DNA from: Candidatus Galligastranaerophilus intestinigallinarum
GTDB lineage: Bacteria; Cyanobacteriota; Vampirovibrionia; Gastranaerophilales; Gastranaerophilaceae
Direction: 5' to 3'
Assembly: GCA_018715855.1 (NCBI GenBank)
Contig: DVKW01000133.1
Location: 1-11,018, forward strand
DNA: 11,018 nucleotides
The translations under genes were made by a program, and so were the position numbers. This document shows positions 1-5,704 of the stretch, one piece after another (the stretch's first letter is position 1; each line of letters begins with the position of its first letter). Below the pieces are notes generated by a model. That model saw nothing but the letters and a program-made list of their open reading frames with translations. It was not told where the DNA came from and ran no database searches.

Positions 1-1157
1 TCTTCAAACCTTTTCATAGCTTCAATTGTGTTTTCTTTTGAACCAAATGAAGTTAACCTGAAAAAGCCTTCGCCGTTTTTGCCAAAACCTGACCCCGGGG
101 TGCCCACCACTTGAATTTTTTCAAGAAGAAGGTCAAAAAATTCCCAAGATTTCATATTATTCGGGCATTTTAACCAAATGTAGGGTGAATGCTTGCCGCC
201 CACATGCCAGATATTGCACCTATCAAGCGTTTCAGAAATAACTTTTGCATTTTCTTTGTAGTAATTAATGTTTTCTTTAATTTCTTTTTGGCCGTTTTCA
301 GTAAATACAGCTTCAGCGCCCCTTTGAATTATATATGGAACGCCATTAAATTTTGTTGTTTGGCGCCTTAACCAGAATTTGTTTAATTTGCCCAAAAGTT
401 TTGGAACAATAGTATAACCGCACCTTGTGCCCGTGAAGCCTGCTGTTTTTGACAGTGAACAAAATTCTATTGCGCAATTTTTAGCGCCTTCAATTTCAAA
501 AATGCTTCTTGGAAGGCTTTCATCCGATATAAAGCATTCATAAGCAGCATCAAATAAAATAATTGCATTATTTTTAATTGCATAATCAACCCATTTTTTT
601 AACTGTTCCCTGTTATAAACAGCCCCTGTCGGGTTATTTGGCGAACAAATATAAATAATATCTGCTTTTTGATTGTTATCTGGCAATGGCAAAAAGCCGT
701 TTTCTTCGTTTGCATTTGCAAAAATAACTTTTCTGCCTGCCATAATGTTTGTATCAACATAAACAGGGTAAACAGGGTCCGGAACTAAAATAACATTATC
801 TTTTGAAAAAATATCCAAAATGTTTCCAAGGTCGCTTTTAGCGCCGTCTGATATAAAAATTTCATCAAGTTCAAGTTCAACATTTCTTTTTTTATAATAA
901 CCTTGAACTTTTTCTCTTAAAAAGTCATAGCCTTGTTCGGGGCCATAGCCTCTGAATGTTTCTTTTTTTGCCATTTCATCAACAGCTTTGTGCATAGCTT
1001 CAATTACAACCTTGCACAAAGGAAGCGTAACATCGCCTATTCCAAGCCTTATCACCTTTTTATCGGGGTTATTTTGAATAAATTCATTCACCTTTTTTGC
1101 AACTGTTGAAAAAAGGTAGCTTTCTTCCAAATTCAAATAGTTTTCGTTAATGTTCAT
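1..1157 (-). CDS. dapL: LL-diaminopimelate aminotransferase, 3' end beyond window
   Basis: PLP-dependent class I/II aminotransferase converting tetrahydrodipicolinate plus glutamate directly to LL-2,6-diaminopimelate, for lysine and peptidoglycan synthesis in the cytoplasm. The frame is open from the ATG at 1157 to the left edge, giving 385 residues; the family is about 410 long, so only some 20-25 C-terminal residues are missing. Visible motifs: LGIGDVTLP (38-46), FRGYGPEQGY (68-77), SDGAKSD (103-109), NNPTG (174-178), FDAAYE (202-207) and the PLP-lysine motif SLSKTAGFTGTRCGY with K237, then SGFGKNGEGFFRLTSFGS near the visible end. These fit DapL rather than general aspartate aminotransferases. 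AAGGA lies 7 bases before the ATG, supporting this start. It follows the flavoprotein gene after 62 bases and may share its transcript or use its own promoter at about 1188. High confidence. Confidence 0.95.
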   Translation of the reverse strand, partial: MNINENYLNLEESYLFSTVAKKVNEFIQNNPDKKVIRLGIGDVTLPLCKVVIEAMHKAVDEMAKKETFRGYGPEQGYDFLREKVQGYYKKRNVELELDEIFISDGAKSDLGNILDIFSKDNVILVPDPVYPVYVDTNIMAGRKVIFANANEENGFLPLPDNNQKADIIYICSPNNPTGAVYNREQLKKWVDYAIKNNAIILFDAAYECFISDESLPRSIFEIEGAKNCAIEFCSLSKTAGFTGTRCGYTIVPKLLGKLNKFWLRRQTTKFNGVPYIIQRGAEAVFTENGQKEIKENINYYKENAKVISETLDRCNIWHVGGKHSPYIWLKCPNNMKSWEFFDLLLEKIQVVGTPGSGFGKNGEGFFRLTSFGSKENTIEAMKRFE

Positions 1158-1187
1158 CTTTTTTTCCTTGTTTAATAATCATAAAAA

Positions 1188-1193
1188 ATTATA
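1188..1193 (-). promoter_or_regulatory. Candidate -10 box for dapL
   Basis: On the minus strand this reads TATAAT, placing a transcript start near 1181 and a leader of about 24 bases before the dapL ATG. The matching -35 position (1211-1216, TTTATA) is poor, so this is a tentative promoter. A 7-bp inverted repeat (1198-1204 with 1220-1226), overlapping the stop codon of the upstream gene, could weakly terminate or attenuate readthrough. Confidence 0.35.
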
Positions 1194-1219
1194 ATTTAAG
1201 ATAATTTATTTATAAAGTT

Positions 1220-1852
1220 TTATCTTATAAAATTTGTGTAAGTTTTATCTTCCGAATTTTGTGGCGTAATTCCTTTTTCTTTTCCAAGTTCAATACATTT
1301 TAAAAGCCAAGCCATATTCTGCCCCAAAATTCTCATAATCTGCAAGCCTTCTATATCTTGCTTAACATCATCGGGCGTATTTTGCCTGCCATGCACCATT
1401 GGCCAATAATTTGATGAAACAACGGGCATATTGTTTATTGTGAAATGTTTTGTCATTGCATCTATTGAAGCTGTTGTGCCCGCTCTTCTTGCAGAAACTA
1501 TTGCAGCAGCAGGTTTGTATTTAAAAGCTGTTGAATTTGCATAAAAAATTCTATCCATAAAAGATAAAATTCTGCCTGAAGGGTGCGCATAATAAACGGG
1601 AGAGCCAAAAATAAACCCGTCTGCTTCTTTTGCTTTTTCTATTGCAATATTTACAATGTCATCATCAAAAATGCACTTGCCGCCGTTTTTTCTGCAGCCT
1701 GAACAACCTATGCAATCTCTTATTGCGCCTTTTCCCACTTGAATTATCTCTGTTTCAACGCCTTCTTTATTAAGCGCATTTGCTGCTTCTAAAAGTGCAG
1801 TATATGTGCAGCCGTTTGCATTTGAGCTTCCGTTAAACAATAAAACCTTCAT
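1220..1852 (-). CDS. Flavodoxin-fold iron-sulfur flavoprotein / NADPH-dependent FMN reductase family
   Basis: A 210-residue flavoprotein with an N-terminal beta strand and FMN-phosphate loop (MKVLLFNGSSNANGCT, 1-16) and a second flavin-loop motif, GSPVYYAHPSG, near residues 84-94. Between them lies DCIGCSGCRKNGGKC with C47, C50, C53 and C60, spaced CX2CX2CX6C. This compact spacing is the one known to hold a 4Fe-4S cluster in archaeal and bacterial iron-sulfur flavoproteins (Isf). It probably moves electrons between NAD(P)H or ferredoxin and small acceptors in an anaerobe; the substrate cannot be read from sequence. The start is supported by AGGGGGG a few bases upstream. It sits between the SLT gene and dapL on the same strand with about 60-base gaps. 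The family call is strong; the cluster is inferred from cysteine spacing. Confidence 0.85.
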   Translation of the reverse strand: MKVLLFNGSSNANGCTYTALLEAANALNKEGVETEIIQVGKGAIRDCIGCSGCRKNGGKCIFDDDIVNIAIEKAKEADGFIFGSPVYYAHPSGRILSFMDRIFYANSTAFKYKPAAAIVSARRAGTTASIDAMTKHFTINNMPVVSSNYWPMVHGRQNTPDDVKQDIEGLQIMRILGQNMAWLLKCIELGKEKGITPQNSEDKTYTNFIR

Positions 1853-1871
1853 AAATTTACCCCCCTGTTAT

Positions 1872-1891
1872 ATTTATGCTAACACATAAAT
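1872..1891. promoter_or_regulatory. 7-bp inverted repeat before the flavoprotein gene
   Basis: ATTTATG, a 6-base spacer, then CATAAAT form a perfect dyad in the 62-base gap between the SLT gene and the flavoprotein gene, about 20 bases before the flavoprotein ATG. There is no T-run after it on the minus strand, so it looks more like an operator overlapping a weak promoter than a terminator. In such AT-rich DNA, chance is possible. Confidence 0.3.
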
Positions 1892-1914
1892 TTTAAAGAA
1901 GTAAATAAAAAGGT

Positions 1915-2940
1915 TTATACTCTTGATAGAATTTTTTGAGCGTAGCCGTTTACGGTTCCTGAAAAATGCCCCACGTTATATGCAGTTATTGCTGCCCCTA
2001 AGTTGTTACCGTATCTTTCATATTGATACGTCATTAAATAAACCATTGCTTCCAAGTTTTTAGCGGCATCATTCATATCATTAAATGTAAAATTCGTTCC
2101 AAATTGGTTGTTTACTTCTTGAACGGCAACTTCAGACATTTGCCCCAACCCCACAAAATCCGAAGTTGCAGTTGTTGAACAAGATTGAATGCCTGATGAT
2201 TCGGAAAAAATTTGAGATAAAATAACTTTAGGGTCAAAATAGCCTTTTCCTACGGTATTACAAAGCGTTGTAATGTAATCTGCCGCTCCTTGCCTTGAAG
2301 TTCCAAGGCTGCTTGCAACTCTGTCCAAACAAATTGAAAGGTCGCCATCAACTGCGGCAAGTTCTGCGCCTGAACCTGCCTGAACGTTTAATGCGGTTGT
2401 TTGGCCGCTGCTTAAAGATGAAGCCCCGCTTGCATTGCTAATAGCAGGTGAATACAAGTTAGATGTATTTCCTGATGAAGAATTTGCAGCTTGGGTTTTA
2501 AGCTGAATAATTGAAGATGCAATATTTCCTATATTTTCCAAACATTGAATAATTTTTGAATTATATTCATCGATTTCACTTTGAATGCTATCTAATTTTG
2601 AAAGAAGCGAATTTTTTGTTTCATCTTCTGAAACACCTGCGATATTAACTCTTGTTTTATTTTTTAACACCATTAAATCGTTAATTCTTCTTTGAAATTT
2701 TTCAATGTTTTTTTCTTCTGTTTCCTGTTGAAATTCTAAAGAAGCAATTTGCGGATTAGAACTGTATGTTGTTTCTTCTTCTTCGCCTGTAAATTCTGCA
2801 AAATCATCTTCCGAAATTTTATTATCTGAATTTTTATCCAGTTTTTTTAAATCTGCACTTGAAACATTTTCCGATTTTAAAATGTTATATATTTCACTGT
2901 TTGCGCAAATATAGCCGTTTATATTCAAATTTTCAGACAC
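1915..2940 (-). CDS. EF-hand and lytic transglycosylase (SLT) domain protein
   Basis: Predicted peptidoglycan-cleaving lytic transglycosylase of 341 residues. It has an EF-hand-type calcium loop (DKNSDNKISEDD, 35-46; last position D rather than E), an acidic stretch (53-56), a long coiled-coil region (about 66-150), a Ser/Ala/Gly-rich linker (153-195) and a C-terminal SLT domain. The SLT motifs are ESSG with probable catalytic E247, GLGQM (264-268) and AYNVG (320-324). I chose GTG at 2940 because AGGAAGGG sits 7 bases before it; an in-frame TTG at 2979 would add 13 residues but has no such site. Neither start gives a signal peptide or membrane anchor, so export must be unconventional, or the protein is released by lysis or a dedicated secretion system. 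The domain calls are firm; the biological role is inferred. Confidence 0.8.
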   Translation of the reverse strand: MSENLNINGYICANSEIYNILKSENVSSADLKKLDKNSDNKISEDDFAEFTGEEEETTYSSNPQIASLEFQQETEEKNIEKFQRRINDLMVLKNKTRVNIAGVSEDETKNSLLSKLDSIQSEIDEYNSKIIQCLENIGNIASSIIQLKTQAANSSSGNTSNLYSPAISNASGASSLSSGQTTALNVQAGSGAELAAVDGDLSICLDRVASSLGTSRQGAADYITTLCNTVGKGYFDPKVILSQIFSESSGIQSCSTTATSDFVGLGQMSEVAVQEVNNQFGTNFTFNDMNDAAKNLEAMVYLMTYQYERYGNNLGAAITAYNVGHFSGTVNGYAQKILSRV

Positions 2941-2947
2941 AATTACA

Positions 2948-2955
2948 CCCTTCCT
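2948..2955 (-). promoter_or_regulatory. Ribosome binding site deciding the GTG start of the SLT gene
   Basis: The minus strand reads AGGAAGGG, then 7 bases, then GTG at 2940. It lies inside the longer open frame that begins at TTG 2979, and favours the shorter protein. Confidence 0.7.
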
Positions 2956-2988
2956 GTTTTCTAATAAACATAACGGCAAAAAAGATAA

Positions 2989-3003
2989 AAAGATTTAATC
3001 TTT
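2989..3003 (-). terminator. Weak AT-rich hairpin after the macro-domain gene
   Basis: AAAGAT/ATCTTT with a 3-base loop lies about 10 bases past the macro-domain stop, followed on the minus strand by a T-rich run. The 6-bp stem has only one G-C pair, so termination would be inefficient. Confidence 0.3.
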
Positions 3004-3012
3004 GTTACAAAA

Positions 3013-3525
3013 TTATAACTTGGAATTAATTATTTTTTTATATTCATCAATAACTTTTTCATTTATATCAACAAAAATAACTTTTTCTATTTGGTTATTT
3101 TTGGCTAAAAAATTTTTAACCGTTTCAACGGCAATTTTTGCGGCTCTATCTATTGGGAAACGGTATATTCCGCAAGAAATTGCAGGGAATGCAATTGTTT
3201 TAATATTATTTTGAACGGCAAGATTTAAAGAGGTTAAATAGCAGCTTTTTAAAAGTTCATCTTCGTTTCTTTTGCCGTTTGAATAAATTGGCCCAACTGT
3301 ATGAATTACAAATTTTGCAGGCAAATTATACCCTTTTGTTATTTTGGAATGGCCAACTTCACACCCATTTAAGGTTTTGCATTCTTCTAAAAGGCCTTTT
3401 CCTGCTGCCCTATGAATTGCGCCATCCACACCGCCGCCCCCTAAAAGAGTTTTATTTGCAGCATTTACAATAGCATCAACTTTTAATTTTGTAATATCAC
3501 CAAATAAAATTTCAATTTTTTGCAT
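3013..3525 (-). CDS. Macro-domain ADP-ribose hydrolase (MacroD/YmdB type)
   Basis: A 170-residue, single-domain macro protein of usual length, predicted to bind ADP-ribose and hydrolyse O-acetyl-ADP-ribose or mono-ADP-ribosyl groups in the cytoplasm. Key motifs: GDIT (9-12), VNAANKTLLGGGGVDGAIHR (20-39) with N24 and D34 at the positions of the catalytic residues in E. coli YmdB, GYNLPAKFVIHTVGP (65-79), and the phosphate loop SCGIYRFP (117-124). The NAAN...GGGGVDGAIH pattern is that of the MacroD subgroup. The ATG at 3525 is 3 bases after the stop of the HPP-like gene and its AAAAGG ribosome site lies in that gene's last codons, so the two are probably co-transcribed and translationally coupled. 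A functional link between them is not evident. Confidence 0.93.
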   Translation of the reverse strand: MQKIEILFGDITKLKVDAIVNAANKTLLGGGGVDGAIHRAAGKGLLEECKTLNGCEVGHSKITKGYNLPAKFVIHTVGPIYSNGKRNEDELLKSCYLTSLNLAVQNNIKTIAFPAISCGIYRFPIDRAAKIAVETVKNFLAKNNQIEKVIFVDINEKVIDEYKKIINSKL

Positions 3526-3528
3526 AAA

Positions 3529-4470
3529 TTAAACCTTTTCTTCTTTTTCTTTGAATAAAAACATTGCGCTATAGGCCAATATAAAAGAGCCGATTAAAAC
3601 TTCAAGCGGAAAAGTTAAAAGCAGGTTTTTGTTTAAAATCATGGGAATTAACAAAATAGCGCCTGCCGGCGGAAAGTTAATTTTAATTTTATTCAATGCA
3701 AAAAACAAAACCACACACGCTATTAATGTGCAAAAAGACAAAGGCAAGTTAAAATAAACATTAAAAATAAGCCTGAACAAACTTCCAAGAAAAGCGGCAA
3801 ATGCCATTAATAAAGCAATATAAAAGGGTTTTTTTCTTGCGGGGCTTTTTGGGTTTGAAAGTTCCGTAAACATTACAATTAAAGGGGGTGCCAGAAAATA
3901 TATTTGATGAACCTTGAATGGAATAAGCGCAATTAAGCCAAAAACAAGAAGCAATTTTGACCATTTTATTATTTGGGTTTTTAAATTAAAATTAACAGGT
4001 TCAAATTTATTCACGGGGCGCATATGCCCTTTTTCCATTATCCACTGCGCAAAAATTATAATTAATGCCATTATCATAACAGAAATCGGATATATAAAGC
4101 TTGTGGTTTTAAGGTAAACGGGAAGAATACAAGCTGAAATTATGGGAATAAAATTTGTTTTGAATATAGTTAAAATTAACCCCGTAAAAGCAAAACAAGC
4201 GCAAACCTGAAAAATTAAAGGAACAGGTAAAAATTTTACAACCAAAACGCCAAATAATGCAGAAATTGACATTAAGAAAAATATTCTTCTTTTATTTACT
4301 TTCCATGGTTGTTGCTCTGAAATCCAAGCGCCAATTGTAAGTGCGCAAATTTCAGGGAAAATAATTTCTTTTTCACCGCTGATTTCTGCAAGCAAAACCA
4401 TTGAAAGCGCCATTAATGCGCCAAAAATATACCTTTCCAGCCTGAATGTTTTTAAAAGTTTTGTGTTCAT
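3529..4470 (-). CDS. HPP-like multi-pass membrane protein with internal duplication
   Basis: A 313-residue, very hydrophobic protein with about 10-12 membrane segments and a short basic C-terminal tail. It appears to contain two copies of one unit. Residues 36-120 (IIFPEICALTIGAWIS, then EQQPW and a basic KRR turn, ending NFIPIISACILPVYL) match in pattern residues 189-279 (IYFLAPPLIVMFTELS, then NPKSP and a basic RKK turn, ending NFPPAGAILLIPMIL). The FPPAGA motif and the pattern of helix, Pro-rich turn and basic residues resemble the HPP family of integral membrane proteins, some of which are linked to nitrite transport in cyanobacteria. Substrate unknown. No Shine-Dalgarno sequence precedes the ATG, which matches the leaderless promoter predicted just upstream. 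It is first in a two-gene unit with the macro-domain gene. The membrane nature is certain; the family call is moderate. Confidence 0.6.
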   Translation of the reverse strand: MNTKLLKTFRLERYIFGALMALSMVLLAEISGEKEIIFPEICALTIGAWISEQQPWKVNKRRIFFLMSISALFGVLVVKFLPVPLIFQVCACFAFTGLILTIFKTNFIPIISACILPVYLKTTSFIYPISVMIMALIIIFAQWIMEKGHMRPVNKFEPVNFNLKTQIIKWSKLLLVFGLIALIPFKVHQIYFLAPPLIVMFTELSNPKSPARKKPFYIALLMAFAAFLGSLFRLIFNVYFNLPLSFCTLIACVVLFFALNKIKINFPPAGAILLIPMILNKNLLLTFPLEVLIGSFILAYSAMFLFKEKEEKV

Positions 4471-4476
4471 AAAACA

Positions 4477-4504
4477 ATAATATTTAATACATATTAAATG
4501 TCAA
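4477..4504 (-). promoter_or_regulatory. Sigma70-type promoter for the HPP-like gene, predicted leaderless
   Basis: On the minus strand a perfect -35 TTGACA (4504-4499) is followed after 16 bases by TATTAT (4482-4477). The -10 box ends 6 bases before the ATG (4470), so transcription should start at or next to the A of the start codon. This agrees with the absence of a ribosome binding site. Confidence 0.6.
4482..4499. promoter_or_regulatory. 18-bp palindrome inside the HPP-gene promoter
   Basis: ATTTAATA, CA, TATTAAAT is a perfect 8+2+8 dyad filling the spacer between the -10 and -35 boxes and touching both. The position is that of a classic repressor operator; the regulator is not identifiable here. 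Confidence 0.5.
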
Positions 4505-4522
4505 AATATATTATAAATTAAT

Positions 4523-4738
4523 AGGACAATGATAATAAGGGAACAGGGGCTGAATGGTAAAACGTGTTTAAGATAGAGCCTAATTTTTAAAATTGACAAA
4601 AAAGGAGCAAATTGGACTTTATTAGGTCATCATTGTCCTTAAAAATTTTTGATTTTGAAATTTGCTATGCCTAAAATCTAAATATAACGGTTAAATTCGG
4701 ATATTTTTCAAAAGTCCTAATAAAAGACAATAAGTCAA
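4523..4738. repeat. Dispersed GACAAT-type repeats, possible transposase binding sites
   Basis: AGGACAATGAT (4523-4533) recurs as a perfect 11-bp inverted copy ATCATTGTCCT (4629-4639). A third, looser copy, GACAATAAGTC, is at 4726-4736 in the first orientation. Spacing is about 100 bases between successive sites, like the well-separated multiple sites at Mu and Tn7 ends. The third copy also recalls, from memory, the GACAATAAAGTC core of Tn7 end repeats, but that is too short to prove relatedness. The sequence shows the repeats; the binding role is inference. Confidence 0.5.
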
Positions 4739-4741
4739 GGG

Positions 4742-4766
4742 GGAACTTAAGGCGGAACTAAGTTCC
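4742..4766. repeat. GGAAC-rich dyad with alternative pairings
   Basis: GGAACTTA (4742-4749) is complementary to TAAGTTCC (4759-4766) with a 9-base loop; a nearer GGAACT (4754-4759) can instead pair with AGTTCC (4761-4766). It could be a protein site or a weak hairpin. It is 185 bases past the repressor stop, and no T-run follows on the minus strand, so I do not call it a terminator. Confidence 0.35.
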
Positions 4767-4950
4767 TTTATAATTTCAAACTCATTCCGATTTTAAGAAC
4801 CGAATTGAAGTCAATAATCAAGTAAAAATAAAAATCAAAATAGCAATTTGAGGCAGATTTTACCTATAAAAATACAAAAATATATAGAAGAACAGAAGAA
4901 AAAACGAGAAAAAATTTAAAAAATAGCTAAAATGTCAAGACAAACAGACA

Positions 4951-5475
4951 TTAATTATTTTTTTCACATCTTTCTACATAAGCTTTGTAATAAGCATTTA
5001 AAACTTTCTCTTTATCCGCAAAATCTTTTTCCAATATACTTTTTAGTTCTTTACGAGTTTTCAAAACTCTATCACTTTTAAATAAATCATTAAAGAAAAG
5101 TTCTTGAGTAGCTCTTATTTTATCTCTTATTAAAGCTTTCGGGTGTTCTGATTCTATAATCGGAAATACTGTTTCCAAGTAAGTTGAAAACGCACCTAAT
5201 ATACTTGATACACCTTGTATATTATCGGTGTCATTCAATAGGTTGTTTGTAATCGTATTATCGTTTATAAACATGCCACCTTTATCGCAAAGTAACCAAT
5301 CAAGAGAAATTCCGTAATTATTACATAACATAGTAGCTTTTTCTTTACTAAGTTCGGTTATTCCGTTTTCTACTCTGCTAAAATATTGTTTACTTACTCC
5401 TATACTGTCTGCAATTTCCTGTTGAGTAAGATTTAAAGATTTTCTGATTTGTTTAATTTTTTCATTTTCGTTCAT
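4951..5475 (-). CDS. CI-like XRE-family repressor of the mobile element
   Basis: A 174-residue protein with an N-terminal lambda-repressor-type HTH (about residues 6-62: LTQQEIADSIGVSKQYFSRV, then ENGITELSKEKATMLCNNYG, then ISLDWLL) followed by an acidic and helical C-terminal half (about 90-174). The Leu-Asp-Trp-Leu-Leu...GGMF junction is common in phage repressors. There is no S24/LexA-type protease domain: no Ala-Gly cleavage site or Ser-Lys dyad can be seen, so induction would not follow the RecA self-cleavage route; the C-terminal part may dimerise or bind an antirepressor. An AGG element is a few bases before the ATG. It is divergent from the transposase and preceded by its own promoter at 5529-5557, with the large inverted repeat at 5533-5594 as probable operator. 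Role inferred from position and HTH. Confidence 0.8.
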   Translation of the reverse strand: MNENEKIKQIRKSLNLTQQEIADSIGVSKQYFSRVENGITELSKEKATMLCNNYGISLDWLLCDKGGMFINDNTITNNLLNDTDNIQGVSSILGAFSTYLETVFPIIESEHPKALIRDKIRATQELFFNDLFKSDRVLKTRKELKSILEKDFADKEKVLNAYYKAYVERCEKNN

Positions 5476-5491
5476 TTGGTAACCTAATCGA

Positions 5492-5520
5492 TTGACAAAA
5501 TTTATTTAATGTTTTATACT
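5492..5520 (+). promoter_or_regulatory. Early rightward promoter of the transposition operon
   Basis: TTGACA (5492-5497), a 17-base spacer, TATACT (5515-5520): near-consensus sigma70. Transcription would start near 5527 and give a leader of about 170 bases before the transposase. It faces the leftward repressor promoter, with start sites nearly coinciding. Confidence 0.75.
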
Positions 5521-5528
5521 TTGTGTAA

Positions 5529-5557
5529 AATATATCATAAATTTTATTAAAAATCAA
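5529..5557 (-). promoter_or_regulatory. Leftward repressor promoter
   Basis: On the minus strand TTGATT (5557-5552), a 17-base spacer, TATATT (5534-5529); start near 5522, with a leader of about 47 bases. It is weaker than the rightward promoter by match. The two polymerases would collide or exclude each other, as at the face-to-face Pe/PcM promoters of phage Mu. Confidence 0.65.
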
Positions 5558-5594
5558 CTTAAGCATTTACATTTGTTTAATAAAATCTATGATA
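5533..5594. promoter_or_regulatory. Long inverted repeat, probable operator pair
   Basis: TATCATAAATTTTATTAAA (5533-5551) and TTTAATAAAATCTATGATA (5576-5594) are inverted copies with 18 of 19 positions matching, separated by 24 bases. The left arm overlaps the -10 box and spacer of the repressor promoter and begins just after the rightward promoter's start site; the right arm lies upstream of the repressor promoter's -35 box and inside the early leader. An outer pair, TTTATTTAAT (5501-5510) and ATTAAATAAA (5599-5608), adds to the symmetry. Likely bound by the 174-residue repressor and/or the 64-residue HTH protein. Confidence 0.65.
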
Positions 5595-5647
5595 CGAAAA
5601 TTAAATAAAACACCTTTAAAACTCCAATATTAAGGACTTTCGAGCTA

Positions 5648-5704
5648 ATGTTGTGTATGATTTATGGTGCAAATTTTGTATACCAAAATAGGAGAATAAC
5701 ATGA
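5648..5704 (+). CDS. Possible 18-codon leader ORF overlapping the transposase start
   Basis: ATG at 5648 opens an 18-residue frame (MLCMIYGANFVYQNRRIT) whose TGA shares bases with the transposase ATG (ATGA overlap). An AAGGA is present but 11 bases upstream, which is longer than usual. It could couple or tune transposase translation, or be chance. Confidence 0.2.
   Translation: MLCMIYGANFVYQNRRIT

Larger units (their letters stand above)
4505..4950. other. Gene-free stretch at the probable left end of the element
   Basis: About 450 bases with no convincing coding frame. It contains three GACAAT-type sites, two shorter inverted pairs (GGACTTT at 4614-4620 with AAAGTCC at 4711-4717; TTTATTAGG at 4618-4626 with CCTAATAAA at 4716-4724), and a GGAAC-rich dyad at 4742-4766. 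From 4767 to 4950 I see only A-rich sequence without clear structure. No tRNA or RNA gene was recognised. Confidence 0.6.

Noticed and set aside
189..371. Rightward 60-residue open frame
   Set aside because: Lies antisense inside the clearly conserved dapL coding region and has no ribosome site.
3761..4117. Short open frames on both strands inside the HPP-like gene
   Set aside because: Low-complexity shadows of the hydrophobic gene in other frames; no motif or start signal.
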